DNA of 64,000 nt, taken from the NCBI RefSeq assembly GCF_001610955.1, contig NZ_CP014335.1, forward strand, positions 3,233,001-3,297,000, given 5' to 3'. Every line of letters begins with the position of its first letter. Positions within the stretch are counted from its first letter, which is position 1. Below are positions 7,467-15,755 of the stretch, piece by piece. The stretch is from Geobacillus thermoleovorans (GTDB lineage Bacteria > Bacillota > Bacilli > Bacillales > Anoxybacillaceae). The translations under genes and the position numbers were made by a program. Below the pieces are notes generated by a model that searched no databases, was not told where the DNA came from, and saw only the letters and a program-made list of their open reading frames with translations.

Positions 7467-8297
7467 TCATTTCAGGCGGCCGACTTCGTTGACGGCCTTG
7501 TCCAAGCTGCGGTCGTACGCTTGGACGATTTTTTGGTTTGCTTCAAATGCGCGGTAGGCAGCGAGCAAATCGGTCATCGTCCGCTCAATGTCGACGTTCG
7601 ACCGCTCGAGAAAACGCTGTTTCACCGTATACGTCACATTGCCGGGCGCCTGCGGCAACGGCCCTGTCGTGCTGCGGAATAAGCCGTTTCCTTCCTTGAC
7701 CAACGTTTGCGGATTGGCGGCGAATGCAACGCCGAGACGGGTGGCCGTCCCATTCTCATCGATGATCGTTCCATCGTCGCGGACGGCAAACCGCTCGCTT
7801 GAGAGCGGAATGCGCTCGCCATTGGCATCAAGCACATACCAGCCCTCTTGCGTCGTCAAGTAGCCGTCCGGGCTCAAGGTGAAATGACCGTTTCTTGTGT
7901 AGCGGACCTCCCCTTGACCGTTGGCGACGGCAAAAAACAGCGCGCCTCGCTGGCCGCTCGCCCGGTCGACGGGGACTTGTCCGTCCACAAGGGCGATATC
8001 GGTCGCCAAGCCGGTTTCTTTCACATCCCCTTGGCGGAAGTTCGGGATGAGTTCTTGCATATAGACGCCCGTAACGAGCGGCCCAATGACGGTTTGCGTC
8101 GGGATGGCGCGCCTTGAGGCGGTCGGGATCGGTTGATCCTCGAGGCGGCTCATCAACAGTTCCGGAAACGCTCTCATCGCGGCCGCATCGGCTTTGTATC
8201 CCGGCGTTTCGGCGTTCGCCAAATTGTTCGTCAACCAATCCACGCGCCGCTCTTGCGCCAACATGCCGCTCGCGGCGGTGTACAACCCTCTCAACAT
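7467..8297 (-). CDS. flhO: Flagellar rod/hook-basal-body protein FlhO
   Basis: A 276-residue FlgG-type rod protein starting MLRGLYTAASGMLAQERR, the exact family signature, followed by TNNLANAETPGYKAD. The C-terminus has the matching LERSNVDIERTMTDLLAAYRAFEANQKIVQAYD helix. It is exported through the flagellar type III apparatus with FlhP to build the distal rod. The ATG at 8297 (GAGGTG site) is chosen over one nine bases upstream. A SigD-like promoter candidate lies about 200 bases upstream, fitting flagellar control. Confidence 0.94.
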   Translation of the reverse strand: MLRGLYTAASGMLAQERRVDWLTNNLANAETPGYKADAAAMRAFPELLMSRLEDQPIPTASRRAIPTQTVIGPLVTGVYMQELIPNFRQGDVKETGLATDIALVDGQVPVDRASGQRGALFFAVANGQGEVRYTRNGHFTLSPDGYLTTQEGWYVLDANGERIPLSSERFAVRDDGTIIDENGTATRLGVAFAANPQTLVKEGNGLFRSTTGPLPQAPGNVTYTVKQRFLERSNVDIERTMTDLLAAYRAFEANQKIVQAYDRSLDKAVNEVGRLK

Positions 8298-8637
8298 GAC
8301 CAGCACCTCGCTTGTCCGATCGATCAGAAAAAGCCGCGGCCGCTCTTTGGGCAGCGGCGGATGGGGTGTTCCCTATGGTCAAGCGGACGGCGCGTTGCCC
8401 TGCCGCTCCGCTCCTTTCCATTCCATCTTTCATTATAAGCGGGCAAGGGCAGCCGCGGCATCCCCCGCCATTCCTTTTTTGCCCGCCTCGCTTGTCCCGG
8501 CGGCGGTTGTATCCATTTTGATCAAGCCATGAGAAAAACGTCCTTCCAAAGCGGTCTGCGCCTGAATGACGCAAAAGGTTGACTCTATAAGGTTGATCCA
8601 GATGAACCATCTCTTGGCCAAAGGGCATGACGGCTTT
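8298..8637. other. Leader region between mbl and flhO
   Basis: 340 bases without a credible gene. It holds the candidate SigD promoter (8494-8520), a TATAAT on the minus strand at 8432-8437 without a clear -35, and an inverted repeat GCGGGCAA/TTGCCCGC at about 8439-8487. One small minus-strand frame (8433-8621) has no ribosome site. Confidence 0.5.
8494..8520 (-). promoter_or_regulatory. Candidate SigD (flagellar) promoter of flhO-flhP
   Basis: On the minus strand: CAAA (8517-8520), a 15-base spacer and GCCGGGAC (8494-8501), against the SigD consensus TAAA-N15-GCCGATAT. The GCCG core and spacing fit; the downstream half does not. Confidence 0.4.
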
Positions 8638-9639
8638 TTAAATCAATTGCGATTTTGGCGCCCGATCGATGTTTTCCAGCATAATCCCGGTGCCAAGAGC
8701 GACGCAGTCCATCGGATTCTCCGCGACGAACACCGGAAGCTTCAGCTCTTCTGACAGCAATAAATCGATGCCATGAAGCAATGCACCGCCACCCGTTAAA
8801 ATGACGCCGCGGTCGATAATATCCGCCGACAATTCCGGCGGGGTGCGCTCGAGCACGCTTTTGGCGGCTTGTACAATCAACGACACCGGCTCGCGAAGCG
8901 CCCGTTCGATCTCCTCCGATCGAACGGTGATCGTGCGCGGCAGTCCGGTGACGAGATCGCGGCCGCGGACGTCGATTTCTTCGGACCGTGCGCCTGGGAA
9001 TACCGTTGCGACCTTAATCTTGATTTCCTCGGCCGTTCGCTCCCCAATGAGCAGCTTATATTCGCGCTTGATGTAGTTTAAAATCTCCATATCAAACTTG
9101 TCCCCGGCCATTTTAATGGAAGAGGCGGTGACGATGTCTCCCATCGAGAGAACCGCGACGTCAGTCGTGCCACCGCCAATATCAACGACCATGTTTCCGC
9201 ACGGCTGAAAAATGTCCATTCCGGCGCCAATGGCTGCGACTTTCGGCTCTTCCTCCAAGTACACTTTTTTGCCGCCGCTTTTTTCCGCTGCCTCTTTGAT
9301 CGCTTTCCGTTCCACGGATGTTGTGTTCGTCGGGCAACAAATCAAAATGCGCGGTTTGGCGAAAAAGCCTTTTAGGTCGAGCTTGCTTAAGAAATGCTTC
9401 AGCATGGCTTCGGTAATGTCAAAATCCGCGATGACGCCGTCTTTGAGCGGCCGAATGGCAACAATATTCCCAGGAGTACGTCCGACCATTCGTCGTGCTT
9501 CTTCGCCCACTGCCAGCACTTTGTTCGTGTGTTTATCGATCGCCACGACGGACGGCTCATTGAGCACGATGCCTTTGCCTTTGACGAAAATGAGGACGTT
9601 CGCCGTGCCTAGGTCGATGCCGATGTCTCGTGAAAACAT
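8638..9639 (-). CDS. mbl: Rod-shape determining actin-like protein Mbl
   Basis: A 333-residue MreB-family actin homologue, exactly the B. subtilis Mbl length. Phosphate-binding loops DIGIDLGTANVLI and DIGGGTTDVAV and the adenosine motif ILTGGGALLHG are intact. It polymerises under the membrane and directs lateral wall synthesis. It is identified as Mbl rather than MreB by position between spoIIID and flhO and by the N-terminus MFSRDIGIDLG. The ATG at 9639 follows AAGGAGGAG. An extended -10 element (TGGTAGAAT, minus strand 9688-9696) lies 50 bases upstream. Confidence 0.97.
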   Translation of the reverse strand: MFSRDIGIDLGTANVLIFVKGKGIVLNEPSVVAIDKHTNKVLAVGEEARRMVGRTPGNIVAIRPLKDGVIADFDITEAMLKHFLSKLDLKGFFAKPRILICCPTNTTSVERKAIKEAAEKSGGKKVYLEEEPKVAAIGAGMDIFQPCGNMVVDIGGGTTDVAVLSMGDIVTASSIKMAGDKFDMEILNYIKREYKLLIGERTAEEIKIKVATVFPGARSEEIDVRGRDLVTGLPRTITVRSEEIERALREPVSLIVQAAKSVLERTPPELSADIIDRGVILTGGGALLHGIDLLLSEELKLPVFVAENPMDCVALGTGIMLENIDRAPKSQLI

Positions 9640-9687
9640 ATGACTTGCTCCTCCTTGCCTCTGCCCTAAAATCATTCCTAATTGTTT

Positions 9688-9696
9688 ATTCTACCA
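9688..9696 (-). promoter_or_regulatory. Extended -10 element upstream of mbl
   Basis: TGGTAGAAT on the minus strand, a TGn-extended -10 with no obvious -35 partner at the usual distance. Confidence 0.4.
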
Positions 9697-9745
9697 TATT
9701 TGCCTCCCGGAATGATACTGCAAACGGCAGATGGCAAGGAAAAAG

Positions 9746-10009
9746 TCAGTTGTTTTTCACTGCTTGCTTTTTATACTTTTTCTTCGTTGCTTCCCCGCCG
9801 CGCAAATGGCGGATCGATTTATGGTAATCGAGAATTTGTTTGACTTCTTGGGCCAGTTCCGGGTTGATTTCCGGCAGCCGCTCGGTCAAGTCTTTATGCA
9901 CGGTGCTTTTGGATACGCCAAATTCTTTCGCAATGACGCGAACGGTTTTCCTTGTCTCCACGATATACTTGCCAATCTTGATCGTACGCTCTTTGATGTA
10001 ATCGTGCAC
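9746..10009 (-). CDS. spoIIID: Mother-cell sporulation regulator SpoIIID
   Basis: An 87-residue DNA-binding protein almost identical to B. subtilis SpoIIID in its first 75 residues: HDYIKERTIKIGKYIVETRK, then a helix-turn-helix VRVIAKEFGVSKSTVHKDL (about residues 21-39) and YHKSIRHLRGGEATK. It adjusts the SigE regulon in the mother cell, repressing and activating many genes. The GTG at 10009, nine bases from a GGGAGG site, gives the known N-terminus (VHDY); in-frame codons upstream do not. The C-terminal tail is about six residues shorter than in B. subtilis. Confidence 0.97.
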   Translation of the reverse strand: MHDYIKERTIKIGKYIVETRKTVRVIAKEFGVSKSTVHKDLTERLPEINPELAQEVKQILDYHKSIRHLRGGEATKKKYKKQAVKNN

Positions 10010-10319
10010 ACCACTCGCCCTCCCTAGGTTGGATGTGAGAAGTGAGAAGTGTGAAATGAGACTCGTCTTGCCAATGATGGGCGCCGCTTTCGTTGGATGT
10101 CTTAGAAGCGTCTTCATCGCGTCGCTTGCCGGTTGTGAACGATCCCCACCTCAACCACTCTCATTGCTGTTCAATTTGTAACATTTTATTAGACAAATCG
10201 GGCATATATACCAGAAATATCAAGGCGGACAACGGTTTTTTCACAATTTTTTTGCGGTTTGTAACGAGAGCGAAATGGGAAACGACTATATTATAAAGAG
10301 GTAAAAAGGAGGCACCGAC
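10010..10319. other. Divergent intergenic region spoIIID / BsuPI gene
   Basis: 310 bases. It holds the candidate SigE promoter of spoIIID (10183-10211), a long spoIIID leader containing a short direct repeat of GAGAAGT (10036-10050), and the ribosome site of the plus-strand gene at 10320. Confidence 0.6.
10183..10211 (-). promoter_or_regulatory. Candidate SigE promoter of spoIIID
   Basis: Minus strand: GTATATA (10205-10211), exactly 14 bases, then AATAAAAT (10183-10190), compared with the SigE consensus KMATATW-N14-CATACAMT. spoIIID is a known SigE gene in B. subtilis. The implied leader is about 165 nt. Confidence 0.5.
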
Positions 10320-10829
10320 ATGGGCAAAGGAAAAGTGATCGGCATCGCCGCGGCGTTAGCAGGGGTAGCGGCAGCGAGCGCACTGCTCGTGCATGTCAAT
10401 GCCGACGAACGGCCGCAAGCGAAAGACGATTTGCTTGCCCCAGCGCCATCAGGCAAACCGGCGCCCGCGGGCGGAAAAGGCATCATCGCCGGGACGCTTG
10501 AGCCATCGCTGACATATGAAAAACAAAACGGGGCATACGTGTTTACCTTCACGGTGAAAAACCAAACCGAACGCGTGCAAACGGTGACGTTTACGAGCTC
10601 GAAAAAGTATGACTACGTTTTATACCGCGATGGACAAAAGATGAAGCAGTTCAGCGAAGGGAAGATGTTTGCGCAAATTTATGAGGAACGGCCGTTAAAA
10701 CAGGGGGAAGAGCTGTCGTTTCAGGAAACGTTCCGCGACCTAGAACCGGGGACGTATACGCTTGAGTGGTGGCTCGCTGATCCAAACTGGCCGAACGCGC
10801 GGGCGAAGGCGACATTTACGGTCGAGTGA
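10320..10829 (+). CDS. Exported BsuPI-domain protein (intracellular proteinase inhibitor-like)
   Basis: A 169-residue protein. Residues 5-25 form a signal peptide-like hydrophobic segment, then comes a low-complexity Pro/Ala/Lys linker (to about 55) and a beta-rich domain with ...LTYEKQNGAYVFTFTVKNQT.. and ..SKKYDYVLYRDGQKMKQFSEGKMF. This matches the BsuPI family named after the B. subtilis intracellular proteinase inhibitor, here apparently exported. A strong AAGGAGG site precedes the ATG. It stands alone, on the plus strand. Whether it inhibits a protease is unknown; many members are uncharacterised. Confidence 0.8.
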   Translation: MGKGKVIGIAAALAGVAAASALLVHVNADERPQAKDDLLAPAPSGKPAPAGGKGIIAGTLEPSLTYEKQNGAYVFTFTVKNQTERVQTVTFTSSKKYDYVLYRDGQKMKQFSEGKMFAQIYEERPLKQGEELSFQETFRDLEPGTYTLEWWLADPNWPNARAKATFTVE

Positions 10830-10974
10830 AGGCGCTGCCGGTTTGCCTTCGCGGCTGTTGCCGCGCTCGCCATCCGGCGTCTAAATTAGGAAAACGCTCC
10901 TGTCCCGAGCGCTTTTTGCGGCCTTTTCCAACAGGAATTTCTGCATCGATGTTCTTTTTTGCCCGCGCTGCCAC

Positions 10975-11010
10975 AAAAAGAGGGATGCTCACCCATGGAT
11001 GAAGCATCCC
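10975..11010 (-). terminator. Terminator of the chromate-transporter operon
   Basis: On the minus strand GGGATGCT / AGCATCCC forms a perfect 8-bp stem (13-base loop) followed by TCTTTTTG. A weaker hairpin with T-run (10891-10916) lies just beyond and may serve the plus-strand BsuPI gene. Confidence 0.8.
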
Positions 11011-11039
11011 GTTGCAGCGCCGAAAAGATTTTCCCTGCA

Positions 11040-11573
11040 TTACGACAAAAAGAAAGCCCCATACACAAGCGCCAAGACGATGACGTACGCTGGGTGGATG
11101 CGCCATTTGCCCAGCAGCAAAAAAGCGCTCGCGGCGGTGAGAAACGCCGTTTGGCCGAGCCCGGCCCCTTCGTACGATTCGCGGAAAAGGTCGATCGCCA
11201 TAATCCCGAGCATCACGGCGATCGCTGGGCGGATGTAGGCGGTGAGCCGCTTCACTTGCGGCGCGTCTTTCCATTTGTACAAGAGCCCAAGCAGCGCCAA
11301 CAGCAAAACGAGCGACGGAGCGACGCTGGCAAACACTCCGATGGCAGCGCCAAGGACGCCGGCTTGTTCGTATCCGATATAACCTGCCATTTTCGTCGCA
11401 ATGGGGCCGGGAAGAGAGTTGCCAAGCGCCAGCACCTCGCTGAATTCGTTGACCGTCATCCAGCCGTAGCGGTCAACGACCTCGTGCTCGATGAGTGGGA
11501 TGGAAGCCGGGCCGCCGCCGTAGCCGAGAATGCCGGGCCAAAAAAAGGCGAGAAACAGCTGCCAGTAGATCAT
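11040..11573 (-). CDS. Chromate transporter subunit (half-size ChrA)
   Basis: A 177-residue half-size member of the CHR family. The conserved block FFWPGILGYGGGPASIPLIEHEVV and NSLPGPIATKMAGYIG are present, with about five to six hydrophobic segments. In short-chain CHR systems two half-proteins of opposite topology work together to export chromate or a related anion. Its ATG (11573) overlaps the stop of the upstream paralogue by four bases (ATGA), so the pair is translationally coupled. Equivalent to ywrA/ywrB of B. subtilis. The native substrate is uncertain. Confidence 0.9.
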   Translation of the reverse strand: MIYWQLFLAFFWPGILGYGGGPASIPLIEHEVVDRYGWMTVNEFSEVLALGNSLPGPIATKMAGYIGYEQAGVLGAAIGVFASVAPSLVLLLALLGLLYKWKDAPQVKRLTAYIRPAIAVMLGIMAIDLFRESYEGAGLGQTAFLTAASAFLLLGKWRIHPAYVIVLALVYGAFFLS

Positions 11574-12151
11574 GACGACGCCCTCCTTTCTCCGCCTTTG
11601 TCTCTATCCACCGCCTTCGGCTTGCTTCGGCCGACAAACGCGGCCGCAAGCAACACTGCGACCACAAGCGCCGGATGAAGGCCGAGCCACTGCAAGGCCA
11701 AAAAGCAGGCAAGAAGGAGCAGGGCGGCCGGCCGCCAGCCGAGGGCGGCGCGCGCCTGTTTGGCGAACTGCCACGTCATCTCGGCAAGCATGACGGCCAC
11801 GACCGGCACGACCGCTTTGGTCATCCCAGCGACCCATGGTGTGTCTTTAAACGAGGATAAGGCGGCCAACAGCACGATCATCAACACGACCGTCGGGGCC
11901 GTCGTCGCCAACACGGCGTTCACTAAACCGAGCGCGCCGCCGACACGGTAGCCGATATAGCCGGCAAGCTTCGTGGCGATCGGGCCGGGCAAAGCATTGG
12001 CGATGGCCAGAATTTCAGCGAATTCTTCATCCGCCATCCAGCGGTATTTCGCCACCACTTCAGCGCGCACAAGCGGGATCGAAGACGGGCCGCCCCCATA
12101 TCCAAGCATGCCGACGCGGAAAAAAGCGAGAAACAAATGCCACTGGTTCAT
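11570..12151 (-). CDS. Chromate transporter subunit (half-size ChrA), partner
   Basis: A 193-residue half-size CHR protein with FFRVGMLGYGGGPSSIPLVRAEVV and NALPGPIATKLAGYIG, clearly paralogous to the next gene. I place the start at 12151 (MNQW...), nine bases after an AAAGGG site; the ATG at 12160 touches that site. The C-terminus carries a short charged tail. It lies 25 bases after the gamma-glutamyltransferase gene and is probably cotranscribed with it, as in the B. subtilis ywr region. Confidence 0.9.
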   Translation of the reverse strand: MNQWHLFLAFFRVGMLGYGGGPSSIPLVRAEVVAKYRWMADEEFAEILAIANALPGPIATKLAGYIGYRVGGALGLVNAVLATTAPTVVLMIVLLAALSSFKDTPWVAGMTKAVVPVVAVMLAEMTWQFAKQARAALGWRPAALLLLACFLALQWLGLHPALVVAVLLAAAFVGRSKPKAVDRDKGGERRASS

Positions 12152-12176
12152 CGAAGTCATCCCTTTATCGTGAGTC

Positions 12177-13781
12177 TCACCAAGCGGCCACCGCACCGTC
12201 CGTGCGCGGCTCCGTCCCGGCGGCGAGCACGCCGGTGTCAGGATCGCGCCAAATGATTTGCCCGCGGCCGAACAGTCCGCTGTCCAACGCCAAGCGGATG
12301 TCATGCCCTTTGCGGGCGAGCGCTTCAGCGATATGGCGCGGGAAGTGCGGCTCCACCAATACCGTTTTCCCTTCCATCCACTGCCAACGTGGCGCATCGA
12401 GCGCCGCTTGCGGGTTTAAGTCAAAATCGATCGTGTTCATGATCACTTGCAGATGCCCTTGCGGCTGCATAAATCCACCCATGACGCCGAACGGGCCGAC
12501 CGGCGCGCCGCCTTTGGTCAAAAAGCCGGGGATGATCGTATGGTACGGCTTTTTCCTTGGCGCCAGCCCGTTCGGATGGCCTTCATCAAAGGCGAAGTTA
12601 TGGCCGCGATTGTGCAGGGCGATGCCCGTTCCTGGGACGACGAGGCCCGAGCCGAAGCCCATGTAGTTGCTTTGAATATAGGACACCATATTCCCTTCGC
12701 CGTCCGCGGCGGCCAAATAGACCGTTCCGCCTTTTGGCGGCGTTCCCGGCTCCGGCGTCAGCGCCTCCTCGCCGATTTGCGCCCGGCGCATCGCGGCAAA
12801 CGATTCCGACAACAGCTCGTCTGGGCTGCAGTTCATATAGCGGCAGTCGGCGATGTACGCTTTCCCATCGGCAAAGGCAAGCTTCATCGCCTCGATTTGC
12901 CGGTGGTGCGTCTCGACATCCGGCACGCTCGGCACGTCAAACCCGTTCATGATGTTGATGGCCATCAACGCGACAATCCCTTGGCCGTTCGGCGGAATTT
13001 CCCACACCTCATAGCCGCGGTAGGAGACGGAGATCGGCTCGACCCATTCCGGTTCATACTCGGCGAGGTCGTCCGCCGCCAAAAAGCCGCCGTATTGCTT
13101 CGAGAAGGCGGCGATTTTTTCCGCCAGCTCGCCGCGGTAAAAGCTTTCCGCTTCCGTTTCGGCAATGGAGCGGAGCGTCGCCGCATGGTCCGGCGAGGCC
13201 CACACTTCGCCGATCTTCGGCGCGCGGCCGCCCGGCGCAAACGTCGCAAACCAGGCGGCAAACTCCGGCCCGCGAAGCGCTTCTTTGTATGTACGAAACG
13301 CCGCAGCCCAATACTTTCCGAGCACTGGCGAAACCGGATAGCCGTTTTCCGCATAGGCGATCGCCGGTGCGAGCGTTTCCACAAGCGGCAGGCGGCCGAA
13401 GCGCTTTGACAGCGCCGCCCACGCCGCCGGCGCCCCCGGAACGGTCACCGGAGCAAAGCCGTATTTCGGCATCTCTGTATAGCCGCGCTCTTTCAGCGCT
13501 TCAATCGAGATCGCTTTCGGCGCATAGCCGCTCGCATTCAGCCCGTACAGTTTCCCATTCGTCCAGACGAGAGCGAACGCATCGCCGCCGATGCCGTTCG
13601 ATGTCGGTTCGACGACCGTCAGACAGGCGGCGGCGGCAATGGCGGCATCGATGGCGTTGCCGCCTTTTTTCAACACCTCAAGCCCCGCCTGCGCCGCGAG
13701 CGGCTGCGATGTCGCCACAACGCCGTTTTTGGCGAACACCGTCATCCGCTGCGATGGGTATGGGTGGTATAGGTAGTCCAT
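12177..13781 (-). CDS. ywrD: Gamma-glutamyltransferase family protein (YwrD-like)
   Basis: A 534-residue Ntn-hydrolase of the gamma-glutamyltransferase family. The N-terminal part contains GGNAIDAAIAAAACLTVVEPTSNGIGGDAF, the family signature. The self-cleavage site and nucleophile should be the Thr in PPKGGTVYLAAADGEGNMVS (about residue 345), followed by the substrate loop with GSGLVVPGTGIALHNRG. No signal peptide is visible, unlike secreted Ggt, so it is probably cytoplasmic. Such enzymes hydrolyse or transfer gamma-glutamyl groups from glutathione or poly-gamma-glutamyl peptides. It lies 12 bases downstream of a five-gene peptide ABC transporter, suggesting that imported gamma-glutamyl peptides are its substrates (inference). 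The ATG at 13781 has an AAGGAGG site. Confidence 0.9.
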   Translation of the reverse strand: MDYLYHPYPSQRMTVFAKNGVVATSQPLAAQAGLEVLKKGGNAIDAAIAAAACLTVVEPTSNGIGGDAFALVWTNGKLYGLNASGYAPKAISIEALKERGYTEMPKYGFAPVTVPGAPAAWAALSKRFGRLPLVETLAPAIAYAENGYPVSPVLGKYWAAAFRTYKEALRGPEFAAWFATFAPGGRAPKIGEVWASPDHAATLRSIAETEAESFYRGELAEKIAAFSKQYGGFLAADDLAEYEPEWVEPISVSYRGYEVWEIPPNGQGIVALMAINIMNGFDVPSVPDVETHHRQIEAMKLAFADGKAYIADCRYMNCSPDELLSESFAAMRRAQIGEEALTPEPGTPPKGGTVYLAAADGEGNMVSYIQSNYMGFGSGLVVPGTGIALHNRGHNFAFDEGHPNGLAPRKKPYHTIIPGFLTKGGAPVGPFGVMGGFMQPQGHLQVIMNTIDFDLNPQAALDAPRWQWMEGKTVLVEPHFPRHIAEALARKGHDIRLALDSGLFGRGQIIWRDPDTGVLAAGTEPRTDGAVAAW

Positions 13782-13793
13782 GGCAGTTCCTCC

Positions 13794-14771
13794 TTACTTC
13801 ACTTCATGGCAAGCGACAAAATGACCTGGAGCCGCTTCTTTCCACTCCGGCCGCTCTTGTTTGCATCGTTCGGTCGCCACCGGGCAGCGCGTATGGAACG
13901 GACATCCTTTTGGCGGGTTGGCCGGGTTCGGCAAATCCCCTTCAAGACGAATGCGCTCCCGCTTCGCGCCTGGCTTCGGCCGAGGAATGGCGGACAGCAA
14001 TGCTTTTGTATATGGATGGAGCGGATTGGCATACAACTCCCGAGATGGAGCTAGCTCCACCGTATGGCCTAAATACATGACAAGCACCCGGTCGCAAAAA
14101 TGACGAACGACCCCTAAATCGTGGGAAATGAACAAATACGTCAGTTCATGTTTTTCTTGGATGTCTTTTAACAGTTTAATGATTTGCGCTTGAACCGATA
14201 CGTCCAACGCAGAGACCGCCTCATCGCAAATAACGAGCGACGGGTTTAAGGCGATCGCTCGGGCGATGCCGATCCGCTGTCGCTGCCCGCCGCTGAATTC
14301 ATGCGGGTATCGGTCGTAATGTTCCGGACGAAGCCCGACTTCTTGAAGCAAATGCAATACCCGCTCTTCGCGTTCGGCCTTTGTCATGTTCGTATGGATG
14401 ATAAACGCTTCCTCCAAGGCATGTCCGATGCGTTGGCGAGGGTTGAGAGACGCATACGGATCTTGAAACACCATCTGCATCTCTTTTTTCCACTTTTTGC
14501 GTTGCCGTTCCGGCAAACGGCTGATCTCTTCCCCCCGAAAGAAGATGGCGCCCCCCGTCGCCTCTTCAAGGCCAAGAATCGTCCGGCCAAGGGTCGATTT
14601 TCCACACCCTGACTCGCCGACGATGCCAATGCTTTCCCCGGCAAATACATCAAGGGAAACGTTCTCCACTGCTTTGACGTAGCCTTGGATGCGTCGCAAC
14701 AGTCCTCCCCTGATCGGGTAATACTTTTTCACGCTTTCCAACTTAAGAAGTGGCTGCTTTGACTCGCTCAT
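13794..14771 (-). CDS. Peptide ABC transporter ATP-binding protein (DppF/OppF type)
   Basis: A 325-residue ATPase with Walker A GESGCGKST (about residues 54-62), Q-loop MVFQDPYASLNP, signature FSGGQRQRIGIARA, Walker B LVICDEAVSALD and H-loop LFISHDL. It ends in the oligopeptide-transporter C-terminal domain with CPFHTRCPVATERC, a cysteine motif typical of Opp/Dpp ATPases that may bind a 4Fe-4S cluster. It would pair with the upstream DppD-type ATPase and overlaps its gene by 29 bases. Confidence 0.94.
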   Translation of the reverse strand: MSESKQPLLKLESVKKYYPIRGGLLRRIQGYVKAVENVSLDVFAGESIGIVGESGCGKSTLGRTILGLEEATGGAIFFRGEEISRLPERQRKKWKKEMQMVFQDPYASLNPRQRIGHALEEAFIIHTNMTKAEREERVLHLLQEVGLRPEHYDRYPHEFSGGQRQRIGIARAIALNPSLVICDEAVSALDVSVQAQIIKLLKDIQEKHELTYLFISHDLGVVRHFCDRVLVMYLGHTVELAPSRELYANPLHPYTKALLSAIPRPKPGAKRERIRLEGDLPNPANPPKGCPFHTRCPVATERCKQERPEWKEAAPGHFVACHEVK

Positions 14772-15747
14772 CGTTGTGGACCCCCTCTTCTAACCAGCAG
14801 CGGACGGAATGGCTGGCGCGGATCGTTCTCTCCGGCGGCGGTGCCGTGCGGCATCGGTCAGTCGCAAACGGGCAGCGCGGGTGGAAGCGGCAACCGTCAA
14901 TTTGTTCATTTAAACTGGGTAACGTCCCCGGAATCGGTTCGAGCGAATACTCCTCATCATCCACGCTTGGCACGGATTTCAACAACCCTTTTGTGTACGG
15001 ATGGCGCGGGTTGGCGAAAATACTTTCGACATCGCCTTCTTCCACTTTCTCACCAGCATACATGACCATCACTCGATCCGCCATTTCCGCGACCACGCCC
15101 ATGTCATGAGTGATCAAAATGACGGCCATATTCAATTTTTGTTTCAACTCATTGATCAAATCCAAAATTTGTGCCTGAATGGTCACATCCAAAGCAGTTG
15201 TCGGTTCATCCGCAATGAGCAAGCTCGGATGACAGGCAAGCGCCATGGCGATCATGACACGTTGCCTCATCCCGCCGCTTAGCTCATGCGGGTATTGTTT
15301 CATCCGCTTTTCCGGAAACGGAATGCCAACTTGCTTGAGCAGCTCAATGCCTCGCTCGTGCGCTTCCTGTTTCGACAACTTTTGATGGAGCATGAGCGGT
15401 TCGCGAAGTTGATAACCGATCGTGAAAACCGGGTTAAGCGCCGTCATCGGCTCTTGAAAAATCATCGACATTTCGTTTCCGCGAATGCGGCGCAACTCTT
15501 CTTTCGGCAATTTCACCAAGTCGCGTCCTGCAAACTCAATCGATCCGCTCTCAATCTTCCCGTTGTTAGGAAGCAACCCCATAATCGACAGCGAGGTGAT
15601 GCTTTTCCCGCACCCTGATTCGCCGACAATGCAGAGTGTTTCTCCTTTGCGGACGGAAAAAGAAACCCCCCGCACGGCGGAGACTTTTCCCTCCGCCGTG
15701 CTGAAGGTCGTGACAAGGTTCTCGACACGCAACAATGTTTCAGCCAT
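14743..15747 (-). CDS. Peptide ABC transporter ATP-binding protein (DppD/OppD type)
   Basis: A 334-residue ATPase: Walker A GESGCGKSI, Q-loop MIFQEPMTALNP, signature LSGGMRQRVMIAMA, Walker B LLIADEPTTALD, H-loop LITHDM and the C-terminal cysteine motif CRFHPRCPFATDRC. The Walker A ends in Ser-Ile instead of the common Ser-Thr, which is usual in OppD/DppD proteins. It starts eight bases after the substrate-binding protein gene. Confidence 0.94.
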   Translation of the reverse strand: MAETLLRVENLVTTFSTAEGKVSAVRGVSFSVRKGETLCIVGESGCGKSITSLSIMGLLPNNGKIESGSIEFAGRDLVKLPKEELRRIRGNEMSMIFQEPMTALNPVFTIGYQLREPLMLHQKLSKQEAHERGIELLKQVGIPFPEKRMKQYPHELSGGMRQRVMIAMALACHPSLLIADEPTTALDVTIQAQILDLINELKQKLNMAVILITHDMGVVAEMADRVMVMYAGEKVEEGDVESIFANPRHPYTKGLLKSVPSVDDEEYSLEPIPGTLPSLNEQIDGCRFHPRCPFATDRCRTAPPPERTIRASHSVRCWLEEGVHNDERVKAATS

Positions 15748-15755
15748 GCTATCCC

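Noticed and set aside
6663..7682. A 339-codon plus-strand open frame opposite flhP/flhO
   Set aside because: It has no ribosome site, and lies entirely opposite two well-supported flagellar genes; it is a GC-rich shadow frame.
10034..10053. GTGAGAAGTGAGAAGTG as a minisatellite
   Set aside because: Only two and a half units; too short to call an array.
12447..13409. A 320-codon plus-strand open frame opposite the gamma-glutamyltransferase gene
   Set aside because: Arg/His-rich shadow of ywrD without start signals or recognisable motifs.
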